Source: UBA3069 sp050633465
GTDB taxonomy: Bacteria > Pseudomonadota > Alphaproteobacteria > Rhodobacterales > Rhodobacteraceae
Length of the DNA stretch: 64,000 bases
NCBI GenBank assembly: GCA_050633465.1
Contig: JBOEGO010000017.1
Span: 1 to 64,000, forward strand
Direction: 5' to 3'
The translations under genes and the position numbers were made by a program. Below, piece after piece: positions 52,284 to 60,272 of this stretch. Under the pieces are notes generated by a model that was not told the DNA's origin, ran no database searches, and saw nothing but the letters and a program-made list of their open reading frames with translations. Numbering within the stretch: the first letter of the stretch is position 1; each line of letters opens with the position of its first letter.

Positions 52284-52885
52284 TGCCCGTATCCATCCCC
52301 GTTCTGGAAACCAAACGCCTGATCCTGCGCGGCCCCGCGCCCGAGGATTACCCGAATTTCAAATCCACCTTCACGTCCTATCGCGCCCGTTTCATGGGCG
52401 GGCCGCTGAACGATTACGAAACATGGATGCTGTATGCCGCCGAAATCGGCCACTGGCACATTCGCGGCTATGGCATGTGGATGATCCATGACCGCGTGAC
52501 CGACAAACCGTTGGGCATGGCCGGTGGCTGGAAACCCGCGAAATGGCCGGAACCCGAACTGGCATGGATCATCTGGCCCGAAACCGCCGGTCAGGGTTAC
52601 GCACTAGAGGCCACCCACGCCGTGCGCGCCCATCTGTATCGCCAGCATGGCTGGGAAACAGCCGTGTCCTATGTGGACCCGAAAAACCTTGATTCCATCC
52701 GCCTTGCCGAACGGCTGGGCGCGAAAAAGGACGGCGCGGCCCGCACGGTCGATGGCAACGACATCGTATACCGCCACCCCGCGCCCACCGCCCTGTTCGG
52801 CAGCCAGATCGAACACGGGATCGAAATGGAAATCGCCAATTACGCCGATCCGCTGTTCAAACCCAAGGGGATGCCCATTGACTGA
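52283..52885 (+). CDS. GNAT family acetyltransferase (RimJ/RimL-like), tandem copy
   Basis: A 200-residue protein, paralogous to the preceding gene: IPVLETKRLILRGPAPEDY at the start, PETAGQGYALEATHAVRAHLY for the CoA loop, and SYVDPKNLDSIRLAERLGA. It starts within the stop of the first copy and overlaps the chorismate mutase start, so all are one operon with ffh. The two probably arose by duplication. Confidence 0.85.
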   Translation: MPVSIPVLETKRLILRGPAPEDYPNFKSTFTSYRARFMGGPLNDYETWMLYAAEIGHWHIRGYGMWMIHDRVTDKPLGMAGGWKPAKWPEPELAWIIWPETAGQGYALEATHAVRAHLYRQHGWETAVSYVDPKNLDSIRLAERLGAKKDGAARTVDGNDIVYRHPAPTALFGSQIEHGIEMEIANYADPLFKPKGMPID

Positions 52886-53186
52886 CGCCGTGACCAATCC
52901 CGTGACCCGCGCCGCCGAAATTCTGGCCGGCCACCGCGACAGCATCGACCGGCTGGACGCGATCCTTGTCTATACCTTGGGCGAGCGGTTCAAACACACG
53001 CAGGCCGTGGGCAAGCTCAAGGCCGAACACGACCTGCCCCCGTCGGATCCCAACCGCGAGGCGCAGCAAATTGCCCGTCTGGAACAACTGGCACAAGACG
53101 CAGATCTGGACCCCGAATTCGCCAAGAGTTTCCTGCAATTCATCATCCGCGAGGTGATCCAGCATCACCGCAAACATCAGGAATGA
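52878..53186 (+). CDS. chorismate mutase (AroQ type)
   Basis: A 102-residue all-helical protein: ILAGHRDSIDRLDAILVYTLGERFKHTQAVGKLKAEHDLPPSDP with the active-site Arg/Lys pattern of AroQ mutases, and FAKSFLQFIIREVIQHHRKHQE at the end. It converts chorismate to prephenate for Phe/Tyr. The start is taken as a TTG overlapping the end of the GNAT gene; no in-frame ATG exists near the N-terminus, and a GTG four codons later is the alternative. Confidence 0.85.
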   Translation: MTDAVTNPVTRAAEILAGHRDSIDRLDAILVYTLGERFKHTQAVGKLKAEHDLPPSDPNREAQQIARLEQLAQDADLDPEFAKSFLQFIIREVIQHHRKHQE

Positions 53187-53294
53187 CCCGGCAGGATTGA
53201 ACCACCCCGCATCCAGCGGACACCGATTAACCTAGTAAAAACAGACCTCTCCGGCACAACCCGCCGGAAACGCCATCTAAAGGAGATACTCACC

Positions 53295-53684
53295 ATGGCA
53301 ATGAAAATCCGTTTGGCCCGTGGCGGCTCGAAAAAACGCCCCTTTTATCGCATCGTTGCGGCTGACAGCCGTATGCCCCGCGATGGCCGTTTCATCGAAA
53401 AGCTGGGCACATATAACCCCCTGCTGCCCAAAGACAGCGAAGAGCGCGTGAAAATGGACGTCGAGCGCGTTCAATACTGGATGAGCAAAGGCGCACAGCC
53501 CACCGACCGCGTGTCCCGTTTCCTCGAAGCGGCTGGCGTTGTCGAGAAGAAGACCCGCAACAACCCTGAAAAAGCTGTCCCCGGCAAAGCCGCACAAGAG
53601 CGCACCGAAGCCAAAGCCGCCAAAGTGGCCGCCGCAGCCGAAGCCGCAGCAGCACCCGCCGAAGAAGCAGCCGCCGAGGAATAA
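53295..53684 (+). CDS. rpsP: 30S ribosomal protein S16
   Basis: A 129-residue S16. MKIRLARGGSKKRPFYRIVAADSRMPRDGRFIEKLGTYNPL is canonical. The C-terminal tail beyond residue 80 is Ala/Lys/Glu-rich (ending AAAAPAEEAAAEE), as in many alphaproteobacterial S16 proteins. AAGGAGAT precedes the ATG. A terminator after the gene separates it from rimM. Confidence 0.95.
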   Translation: MAMKIRLARGGSKKRPFYRIVAADSRMPRDGRFIEKLGTYNPLLPKDSEERVKMDVERVQYWMSKGAQPTDRVSRFLEAAGVVEKKTRNNPEKAVPGKAAQERTEAKAAKVAAAAEAAAAPAEEAAAEE

Positions 53685-53706
53685 TTCCTTATCGGTTGAA
53701 AATAAG

Positions 53707-53738
53707 ACCCCCGTCAGCGCAGGCTGGCGGGGGTTTTT
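53707..53738 (+). terminator. Rho-independent terminator after rpsP
   Basis: ACCCCCGTCAGC-GCAG-GCTGGCGGGGGTTTTT: long GC stem and T-run, 23 bases after the stop. The roughly 300 bases that follow before the next gene show no further feature I can support. Confidence 0.85.
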
Positions 53739-54048
53739 GTTTTGCGAAGAGCTGCGCCATCGCCGTCATGCGGTAAGGTGATGAAACATTGCGAAACCGC
53801 ACTTTATCCCAAGCAAGCACTTTCAACCCGAGTGAAACACGAACCCCGGAAAAATCGCCATCCCAAGGGGCATGACAGCGATAGTGCCGCGGCCTTGGGC
53901 CTTGAGTCCACACCCCCTAATCAGCCGAAAAATGCATTCAGCCATCCGCGCCGCCTAGAACGTGGATAACAAAATTTGAAATCTGCGGGCACCTTGCCCC
54001 CCGCCCGCATCCATGCTTTGCCTTTTGCCATTCACAAAAGGCCCGCCC

Positions 54049-54228
54049 ATGCTCCCCCGTCTCCTCCTCGCGCCGTTCTTTCGCATCGCCCGTTTGGGCG
54101 TTTTTGTCATGCTGGCCTTTGCGGCGGGGCTGCTGGTCGAACGCAACCGGCAGGCAGATGCTTGCGAGGCAGCAAGCGGCGCAATACAAGGTGGGCTGTG
54201 CATCGGCGCAAAGGGAACAGAACAATGA
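54049..54228 (+). CDS. small membrane-anchored protein before rimM
   Basis: A 59-residue protein, MLPRLLLAPFFRIARLGVFVMLAFAAGLLVERN, with one hydrophobic segment and a short C-terminal part holding two cysteines (DACEAASGAIQGGLC). No family recognised. Its stop overlaps the rimM start (ATGA), suggesting coupled translation. A start 12 codons earlier is possible. Confidence 0.55.
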   Translation: MLPRLLLAPFFRIARLGVFVMLAFAAGLLVERNRQADACEAASGAIQGGLCIGAKGTEQ

Positions 54229-54725
54229 CCGATATGATCTGCGTAGGTGTGATTTCAGGCGCCTTTGGTGTCAGCGGCGAGGCGCGCATCAAAAGTTTCA
54301 CCGCCGATCCCGCCGCGATCGAGGAATACTCCCCCCTGCACACAAGCGACGGGCGCGAAATCACTGTGCGCATCGTGCGCCAGCTGAAAAACGGCATGGC
54401 GGCGCGGCTGTCGGATGTGCGCAGCAAGGAAGACGCCGATGCCCTGAACGGCACGCAATTGTTTGTGGCGCGGGATCGTTTGCCCTCGCTTCCTGATGAC
54501 GAATATTACCACACCGACCTGATCGGGCTAGAGGTATGCGACACCGGCGGCAATACCCTTGGCCATGTCAAATCGGTGATGAACAATGGCGCGGGCGATC
54601 TGTTGGAAATCCACGGGCCAGAGTTAAAGGCAACCGTGTTGATCCCCTTTACCATGGCCGTGGTGCCCACCGTTGACCTGACCGCGGGCCGCATCATCGC
54701 CGACCCGCCCGAGGGGTTGTTTTAA
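54225..54725 (+). CDS. rimM: ribosome maturation factor RimM
   Basis: A 166-residue 30S assembly factor that binds S19. ICVGVISGAFGVSGEARIKSFT is the N-terminal RimM barrel signature, and YYHTDLIGLEVCDTGGNTLGHV starts the C-terminal PRC-barrel, ending PFTMAVVPTVDLTAGRIIADPPEGL. In most bacteria trmD follows directly; here two sulfotransferase-like genes intervene. Confidence 0.93.
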   Translation: MTDMICVGVISGAFGVSGEARIKSFTADPAAIEEYSPLHTSDGREITVRIVRQLKNGMAARLSDVRSKEDADALNGTQLFVARDRLPSLPDDEYYHTDLIGLEVCDTGGNTLGHVKSVMNNGAGDLLEIHGPELKATVLIPFTMAVVPTVDLTAGRIIADPPEGLF

Positions 54726-54728
54726 CCC

Positions 54729-55514
54729 ATGCGCATGATCATCCACGCCGGTTTCCACAAAAGCGGAACCACCAGCGTGCAAATGATGCTGCGCAACAAT
54801 CGCGCCATTGTGGAACAGGAATTCAGCCTGTTCATGCGGGGCCGCATCCGTGCGATTTGTGAATCGGCGCGGGCCTGGTCGATCCGGCGCGAAGCCTTGG
54901 AAATGTCGCTGTATCAGTTCGAACTGGCGGATTGGATGACCGGGCTGGACCGTGACGACCCGCGCCCGATCCTGATTTCAGCCGAGGATCTGGCAGGCCA
55001 TATGCCGGGCCGCCACCGCCTGACCCGTTATGATGCAACGCCCGTGCTGATGGCCGCCTTTGCCGATATAGCGCAGGAAATCTTTGCAGGTGTGACGCTG
55101 GATTTCGCATTTTCCACCCGCGATACAGGCGCATGGATGAAATCGGCCCATGCGCAAAATATCCGCGCCACGCGATCGGTTGAAACCCCCGATGAATTCG
55201 CCGCACGCATGGGCGCGACCACCGATCTGGCCGCCGATGCGCTGGCCGTGCGTGATGCCCTGCCCGATGGCGCAAACCTGCACCACTGGCGGCTGGAGGA
55301 TCACATGAAACGCCCCTTGGGGCCGCTGGATCCGCTGCTGGATCTGGCCGGTGCCAGCGACGGATTGCGCGCCGCGATCACCCCCGAACCGCCCAGCAAC
55401 AAATCCCTGCCCGCGCACAAACTGGAAGAGTTGCGACGGCTGAATGCCACCGATACACCCCGCGTCGAACTGCACGAACTGAAACGCGCCGTGATACAGC
55501 GCAACGACGGATGA
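54729..55514 (+). CDS. sulfotransferase-like P-loop protein (copy 1)
   Basis: A 261-residue protein. The start MRMIIHAGFHKSGTTSVQMML matches the 5'-phosphosulfate loop of sulfotransferases (K-[ST]-G-T-[TS]). ISAEDLAGHMPGR and DFAFSTRDTGAWMKSAHAQ resemble the second, 3'-phosphate-binding region (S near residue 135 and R upstream). PAPS-dependent sulfonation is possible but the acceptor is unknown. It begins 3 bases after rimM and overlaps copy 2 by four bases, so it is read with the ribosomal-protein operon. Confidence 0.7.
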   Translation: MRMIIHAGFHKSGTTSVQMMLRNNRAIVEQEFSLFMRGRIRAICESARAWSIRREALEMSLYQFELADWMTGLDRDDPRPILISAEDLAGHMPGRHRLTRYDATPVLMAAFADIAQEIFAGVTLDFAFSTRDTGAWMKSAHAQNIRATRSVETPDEFAARMGATTDLAADALAVRDALPDGANLHHWRLEDHMKRPLGPLDPLLDLAGASDGLRAAITPEPPSNKSLPAHKLEELRRLNATDTPRVELHELKRAVIQRNDG

Positions 55515-56296
55515 GCCGCGCGATCCTGATCCACGCGGGGTTTCACAAAACCGGCACATCGACCGTGCAGCGGTTTTTGAAATCCAATCGCGCCGCGCTG
55601 AAACCCCATGCGGTTGTGGTGCTAAAGGGCCGGATGGAGGCGTTGATCGCCGCCGCGCGCGGCTATTCCACATGGGGCGATCCCATCACGCTGGCCAAAT
55701 TCGCCACACGCGCCGATGATCTGGTGCAAAGCCTGGCCCATGTGCGCCACCGCACCCTGATCCTGTCGGCCGAGGAACTGTCAGGCCATATGCCGGGGCG
55801 CAAGGGCATCCGTGATTACAGCGCCGCCGCCCCTCTGATCGCAGAGCTGGCCGCAGCATTCCACCGCCACCGCAACGCGCCCGACCTGCGCCTGATCTAT
55901 GGCACCCGCGATCACGATACATGGCTGGCGTCATCCTATTGGGAACACGTCAAATCCTCCTCCCTGACTGCGGATTACAGCGATTACGCCGCCCGTATCA
56001 CCATCAATCTGACCGAAACCGCCCGTGACATCGCCGCGCAAACCAATCTGCCACTGCTGACCATCCCGCTGGACACCGATCACCCGCTTGGCCCCGTTGG
56101 CCCGCTGCTGGACCATGCCCAAATCCCAACCGATGGCCTGACACAGGAACCCAAACGCAACACCCGCCCCGCGCCCGACATCCTGCCGCAACTGCTGCAT
56201 ATCAACCGGACAGAACCCGACCGCGCCCGACGCCGCGCGCTGAAACAGGCGCTGCTGCGCGGCAATCCCCTTTCCAGCGGGCCGGAACAGGGCTAA
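55511..56296 (+). CDS. sulfotransferase-like P-loop protein (copy 2)
   Basis: A 261-residue tandem paralogue of the previous gene. Shared blocks are IHAGFHKTGTSTVQRFLKSNR and SAEELSGHMPGRKGIRDYSA, and LRLIYGTRDHDTWLASSYWEH gives the second loop. Outside these the two copies have diverged strongly, so the duplication is old. It ends 9 bases before trmD. Same functional uncertainty as copy 1. Confidence 0.7.
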   Translation: MSRAILIHAGFHKTGTSTVQRFLKSNRAALKPHAVVVLKGRMEALIAAARGYSTWGDPITLAKFATRADDLVQSLAHVRHRTLILSAEELSGHMPGRKGIRDYSAAAPLIAELAAAFHRHRNAPDLRLIYGTRDHDTWLASSYWEHVKSSSLTADYSDYAARITINLTETARDIAAQTNLPLLTIPLDTDHPLGPVGPLLDHAQIPTDGLTQEPKRNTRPAPDILPQLLHINRTEPDRARRRALKQALLRGNPLSSGPEQG

Positions 56297-56305
56297 AGCA
56301 CCGCC

Positions 56306-57166
56306 ATGAGTGACACGCCCGACACCCCCGCCGAACCCGTGCAGCCCAGCCGCAGCACCAATCGCAGCCATGGCCGCATTGCCGTGCGCCCGACGCTGAA
56401 ACCACGCGAATTGATGACCGACCGCCCCGATCTGGCCAAGGCATGGACCGCGCGGGTGATCACCCTGCTGCCGCAGGCCTTTCCGGGTATTCTGGGCGAA
56501 TCCCTGATCGGCAAGGCGCTGGAAATGGGCAAATGGCAGCTGAAAACCTATGCCCTGCGTGATCACGGCATGGGCAAGCACCGCAATGTCGATGACACGC
56601 CCGCAGGCGGCGGCGCGGGCATGGTGATCCGCCCCGATGTCATGGCCGCCGCGCTGGACGAGGCACTGACAGATGCCAAGGGGCTGGGCCGCGTGATTTA
56701 CCTGTCGCCGCGTGGCCGCAAGCTGGATCAACAGATGGCGCAGGAACTGGCGCTGACCGATGGTGTGACGCTGGTCTGTGGCCGGTTCGAAGGGTTGGAC
56801 CAACGCGTGATCGACCACTATAATATGATGGAAGTCAGCCTTGGCGATTTCGTGATGACCGGCGGCGAACTGGCCGCGCAGGCGCTGATCGACGCCACCG
56901 TGCGCCTGATCCCCGGCGTGCTGGGCAATGACAGCTCGACCGAGGAGGAGAGCTTCTCCGATCACCTGCTGGAACACCCGCAATACACCCGCCCCGCGAT
57001 CTGGCGCGACCTGCCGATCCCCGAAATCCTGATGTCGGGCCACCACGGCAAAATCGCCGAGTGGCGCAAGGATATGGCGCAAGATATCACACAGGAACGC
57101 CGCCCCGACCTATGGGCGGCCTATTGCGCGAAATACGGGATCGAGAGCGACAATCAAACCGACTAG
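56306..57166 (+). CDS. trmD: tRNA (guanine-N1)-methyltransferase
   Basis: A 286-residue SPOUT methyltransferase making m1G37. The knot motifs are VIYLSPRGRKLDQQMAQEL, VCGRFEGLDQRVI and MMEVSLGDFVMTGGELAA; the catalytic Asp region is SFSDHLLEHPQYTRP. The domain normally starts near the initiator Met, but here ARVITLLPQAFPG begins near residue 48. The first 47 residues (MSDTPDTPAEPVQPSRS...) are Pro/Ser/Arg-rich. A start at MTDRPDLAKAW (codon 37) is possible. Confidence 0.93.
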   Translation: MSDTPDTPAEPVQPSRSTNRSHGRIAVRPTLKPRELMTDRPDLAKAWTARVITLLPQAFPGILGESLIGKALEMGKWQLKTYALRDHGMGKHRNVDDTPAGGGAGMVIRPDVMAAALDEALTDAKGLGRVIYLSPRGRKLDQQMAQELALTDGVTLVCGRFEGLDQRVIDHYNMMEVSLGDFVMTGGELAAQALIDATVRLIPGVLGNDSSTEEESFSDHLLEHPQYTRPAIWRDLPIPEILMSGHHGKIAEWRKDMAQDITQERRPDLWAAYCAKYGIESDNQTD

Positions 57167-57450
57167 AAACTGACGGTTTCCTGCGGTTTGAGGCATCATT
57201 TTACTTGCCCAAATACATCCTTGACCCTATACGCACGCACGTCCGGGGTGGAATCGCCCGTCGGGCCTGTTTTGCATTTCCCATTGCCCGCGCTTTCTTC
57301 GGCGCATGGGCGGGACGCGGGGCAGACACAAAGGAAAAGTCGCAACGATCTCTGGCGGGCTGCAACTGCGGGACCCGGAAGAAGACCAAGAGCTCTGGGG
57401 GCGCGGAAAACTTTGCGGCATGAACCGCAATCAAAATAGGAGTGTATCAG

Positions 57451-57834
57451 ATGGACCTGATCGCACAAATCGAGGCGGAACAAATTGCCGCCCTCGGGAA
57501 TACCATTCCCGATTTCAAAGCCGGCGACACCATTCGCGTCGGTTACAAAGTGACCGAAGGCACCCGCACCCGCGTTCAAAACTACGAAGGCGTCTGCATC
57601 AGCCGTAAAAACGGCAAGGGCATTGCCGGTTCGTTCACCGTTCGCAAGATTTCCTTTGGCGAAGGCGTGGAACGTGTGTTCCCCCTGCATTCGACCAATA
57701 TCGACACGATCGAAGTTGTGCGCCGTGGCCGCGTGCGCCGTTCGAAACTGTATTACCTGCGTGACCGTCGCGGTAAATCCGCACGTATCGCCGAAGTCAC
57801 CAACTACAAGCCCCTCTCGGGCGATCAAGCGTAA
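57451..57834 (+). CDS. rplS: 50S ribosomal protein L19
   Basis: A 127-residue L19: MDLIAQIEAEQIAALGNTIPDFKAGDTIRVGYKVTEG, GVCISRKNGKGIAGSFTVRKIS and GRVRRSKLYYLRDRRGKSARI are canonical. AGGAG is 9 bases before the ATG. The 284-base region between trmD and rplS carries no gene I can support; it may hold a promoter and leader for rplS-rpmE. Confidence 0.95.
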   Translation: MDLIAQIEAEQIAALGNTIPDFKAGDTIRVGYKVTEGTRTRVQNYEGVCISRKNGKGIAGSFTVRKISFGEGVERVFPLHSTNIDTIEVVRRGRVRRSKLYYLRDRRGKSARIAEVTNYKPLSGDQA

Positions 57835-57845
57835 GGAGCCGCGTC

Positions 57846-58067
57846 ATGAAAACGGATATCCATCCCGACTACCACACCATCGACGTGAAAATGACCGACG
57901 GCACCGTCCTCAAGATGCGTTCGACATGGGGCAAAGAAGGCGACACCATGACGCTGGACATCGACCCCTCCGTCCACCCCGCGTGGAACGGCGGCACATC
58001 GCGCCTGATGGATGCGGGCGGCCGTGTGTCCAAGTTCAAAAACAAATACGCCGGTCTGGGCTTCTAA
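57846..58067 (+). CDS. rpmE: 50S ribosomal protein L31
   Basis: A 73-residue L31: MKTDIHPDYHTIDVKMTDGTVLKMRSTWGKEGDTM. The zinc-binding CxxC pattern of type A L31 is absent, so this is the zinc-free form. SVHPAWNGGTSRLMDAGGRVSKFKNKYAGLG closes it. It follows rplS by 11 bases and ends with a terminator. Confidence 0.93.
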   Translation: MKTDIHPDYHTIDVKMTDGTVLKMRSTWGKEGDTMTLDIDPSVHPAWNGGTSRLMDAGGRVSKFKNKYAGLGF

Positions 58068-58097
58068 TCCAAACCTTTGGTATTTACGATCACGCAG

Positions 58098-58122
58098 CGC
58101 CGCCCCATGGGGCGGCGTTTGC
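58098..58122 (+). terminator. terminator after rpmE
   Basis: CGCCGCCCCATGGGGCGGCG is a perfect 20-base palindrome followed by TTTG, 31 bases after the rpmE stop. The T-run is short. Confidence 0.6.
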
Positions 58123-58125
58123 CGT

Positions 58126-58172
58126 TTCCGGTTCTTGCCCGACTTCTGGTTCTTGCCCACTTCTGGTTCTTG
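58126..58172. repeat. short tandem repeat, about 17-18 bp unit
   Basis: GGTTCTTGCCC occurs at 58130 and 58148, and GGTTCTTGC at 58165; the intervening bases GACTTCT and ACTTCT are nearly identical. Three imperfect copies lie in the gap between rpmE and the third sulfotransferase-like gene. Function unknown. Confidence 0.7.
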
Positions 58173-58223
58173 CTATGAAACGGCCGCGCGCATACCGTGC
58201 CGCCTGATTTAGCGGAACATATT

Positions 58224-59285
58224 ATGACACGCACAGCATACCTGCACATGGGCGCCAACAAGACCGGAAGCTCGGCGATCCAGACATGGATCACGGGCAA
58301 TGCCGCCCTGCTGCAATCGGCAGGCATCGCCGTGCCGCTGGATTTTCTGGGCAGCACCGGCAATGCACCGCATCTGGCCGCAGCCCTGTGCCTGCCCCCT
58401 TCCGAACTGCCCGACGACATTTCCGGTATTTTGCGGGGCTTCGCTGGCTGGCTGCGCCAACAGGATGCGAAACCCGGCAGTGATCTGCTGATTTCAGCGG
58501 AACGGTTTTCGGTTCATGCCGCGCAAAACCGGATGCGGCGCTGCGGTGCGTTCCTGCATCGGCGCGGCTATCAACCCTGCGCCATTTTCTATGTCCGCAA
58601 CCAGATCGACCGGATCAATTCATCTATTGCGCAGCGGCTGAAACGGCTGCGCACACGGATCGACCTAAGCGACCCGATGGCGTCAATCATCCCCGAACGG
58701 GATGATTGGGCGCTGTGCCTGTCACGGATCGAAGCCGCAGGGTTTACGGTGCGCGCAGGGGTTTACCCGCCGCAGGGCCAAACACCGCTTCCGGCGCAGT
58801 TCATGGCCTTGGCGGGGTTGCTGGACCGGCTGCCCGACGATACCGATTTCAATGTGACGCAGGCCAATCCCTCGCTCGGCGGGCTGGGCATGTTGCTGGC
58901 ACACGGGGTTGCGGGCCTGACCGCGCAATTGACAGAACCACAACGCCACGGCCTGTCACTGGCCCTGCTGGATGCGTTCACAGGGCTGCAAGACGCCCCC
59001 TATAACGGGTTCACCCCCGATGAAATGGACCAGATCGAACAACAGTTCGCCGCCAGCAATGCGCAAATGACCCGTTGGCTGGACACGGATGAAATGACCG
59101 CACTGAGCGTCAGCAAATCGCGCAACCGCGCCACATCCCCGCGCCGGATCGTGGATATGACGGATGCGCAGGCGCAGGTGATGGCCACCGCCCTGAACCG
59201 CCTGTGCGACACTGTGGAAAACGACCCGCTGCTTTCACAGGCGCTGCGCCCCGATGCGATCCGCGCCCTGCTGGCCGATAACTAA
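58224..59285 (+). CDS. sulfotransferase-like P-loop protein (copy 3, divergent)
   Basis: A 353-residue protein starting MTRTAYLHMGANKTGSSAIQTWI, which fits the same K-T-G-[ST]-[ST] loop as the two genes before trmD. LLISAERFSVHAAQNRM and CAIFYVRNQIDRINSSIAQRL match the second loop (R and S). The C-terminal third is longer and Gln/Asp-rich. It is preceded by the rpmE terminator, so it is probably transcribed separately. Sulfonation of a glycan or other acceptor is possible; not established. Confidence 0.65.
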   Translation: MTRTAYLHMGANKTGSSAIQTWITGNAALLQSAGIAVPLDFLGSTGNAPHLAAALCLPPSELPDDISGILRGFAGWLRQQDAKPGSDLLISAERFSVHAAQNRMRRCGAFLHRRGYQPCAIFYVRNQIDRINSSIAQRLKRLRTRIDLSDPMASIIPERDDWALCLSRIEAAGFTVRAGVYPPQGQTPLPAQFMALAGLLDRLPDDTDFNVTQANPSLGGLGMLLAHGVAGLTAQLTEPQRHGLSLALLDAFTGLQDAPYNGFTPDEMDQIEQQFAASNAQMTRWLDTDEMTALSVSKSRNRATSPRRIVDMTDAQAQVMATALNRLCDTVENDPLLSQALRPDAIRALLADN

Positions 59286-59450
59286 CCTGCGCGCAATCCG
59301 GCAAACGCCGCGCATATCGCCCTTTCATATTCCTGCAACACATGCCAATGAAGCCGCCCAAAGGGGCGAACAGCCCTTTGCAAAAATCCGCAGGCGTCCT
59401 AGCCTGTGCCAAAGCGGCCAACACATGCTGCAATAGGGGACGGACCGAAT

Positions 59451-60260
59451 ATGGCGCATATCATTGTCGTCGGAAACGAAAAGGGCGGCGCGGGCAAATC
59501 CACCGTGTCCATGCATGTGGCCACGGCGCTGTCGCGCATGGGGCATCGCGTTGGTGTGCTGGATCTGGATCTGCGGCAGAAAACATTTGGCCGCTATGTG
59601 GAAAACCGGCGCAATTTTCTGGCCAGTGCGGGTATTGATCTGCCCACCCCGAAATATCGCGAACTGCCCGATGTGGATCAGGCCAGCCTGCAACCGGGCG
59701 AAAACATCTATGATCGCCGCCTGTCCGCCGCCGTGGCCGATCTGGAATCCAACAGCGATTTCATCCTGATTGATTGCCCCGGATCGCATACGCGCCTGTC
59801 ACAGGTGGCGCACAGCCTTGCCGATACGCTGATCACCCCCCTGAACGACAGCTTTATTGATTTCGATCTTCTGGCCCATATTGATGCCGATGCCCTGAAA
59901 ATTCAGGGGCCGTCGGTCTATTCCGAAATGGTCTGGTCGGCGCGCCAGTTGCGCGCGCAGGCGGGGCTGAAACCGATCGACTGGATCGTGCTGCGCAACC
60001 GCATGGGGGCGCAACAGATGGTCAACAAACAGAAAATGGAAAACGCGCTGACCATGCTGTCAAAACGCATCGGTTTTCGTGTTGCCCCCGGTTTCAACGA
60101 GCGGGTGATTTTCCGCGAACTGTTCCCCCGTGGCCTGACCCTGCTGGACCTGAAAGACATCGGCGTCAAAGGGCTGAACATTTCCAACGTCGCCGCCCGT
60201 CAGGAATTGCGCGACCTGATCAAGGCGCTGAACCTGCCCGGCGTCGAGGTAAAGTTCTAG
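59451..60260 (+). CDS. mipZ: division-plane positioning ATPase MipZ
   Basis: A 269-residue ParA/MinD-type ATPase. The deviant Walker A is NEKGGAGKSTVSMHVATAL, the switch/Walker B IDCPGSHTRLSQVAHSLAD, and NDSFIDFDLLAHID and GFNERVIFRELFPRGLTLLD are MipZ-specific. It forms a gradient from ParB at the pole and inhibits FtsZ assembly, placing the septum at mid-cell. It is monocistronic. The arsJ gene on the opposite strand ends 12 bases away. Confidence 0.92.
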   Translation: MAHIIVVGNEKGGAGKSTVSMHVATALSRMGHRVGVLDLDLRQKTFGRYVENRRNFLASAGIDLPTPKYRELPDVDQASLQPGENIYDRRLSAAVADLESNSDFILIDCPGSHTRLSQVAHSLADTLITPLNDSFIDFDLLAHIDADALKIQGPSVYSEMVWSARQLRAQAGLKPIDWIVLRNRMGAQQMVNKQKMENALTMLSKRIGFRVAPGFNERVIFRELFPRGLTLLDLKDIGVKGLNISNVAARQELRDLIKALNLPGVEVKF

Positions 60261-60272
60261 CCTCCCCAGCCC

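Noticed and set aside
53739..54048. Possible gene or small RNA between rpsP and the gene before rimM
   Set aside because: Frames on both strands lack ribosome sites and family motifs, and no promoter-terminator pair is visible.
57167..57450. Short frames between trmD and rplS
   Set aside because: They have poor codon patterns and no ribosome site. The region is better explained as a promoter and leader.
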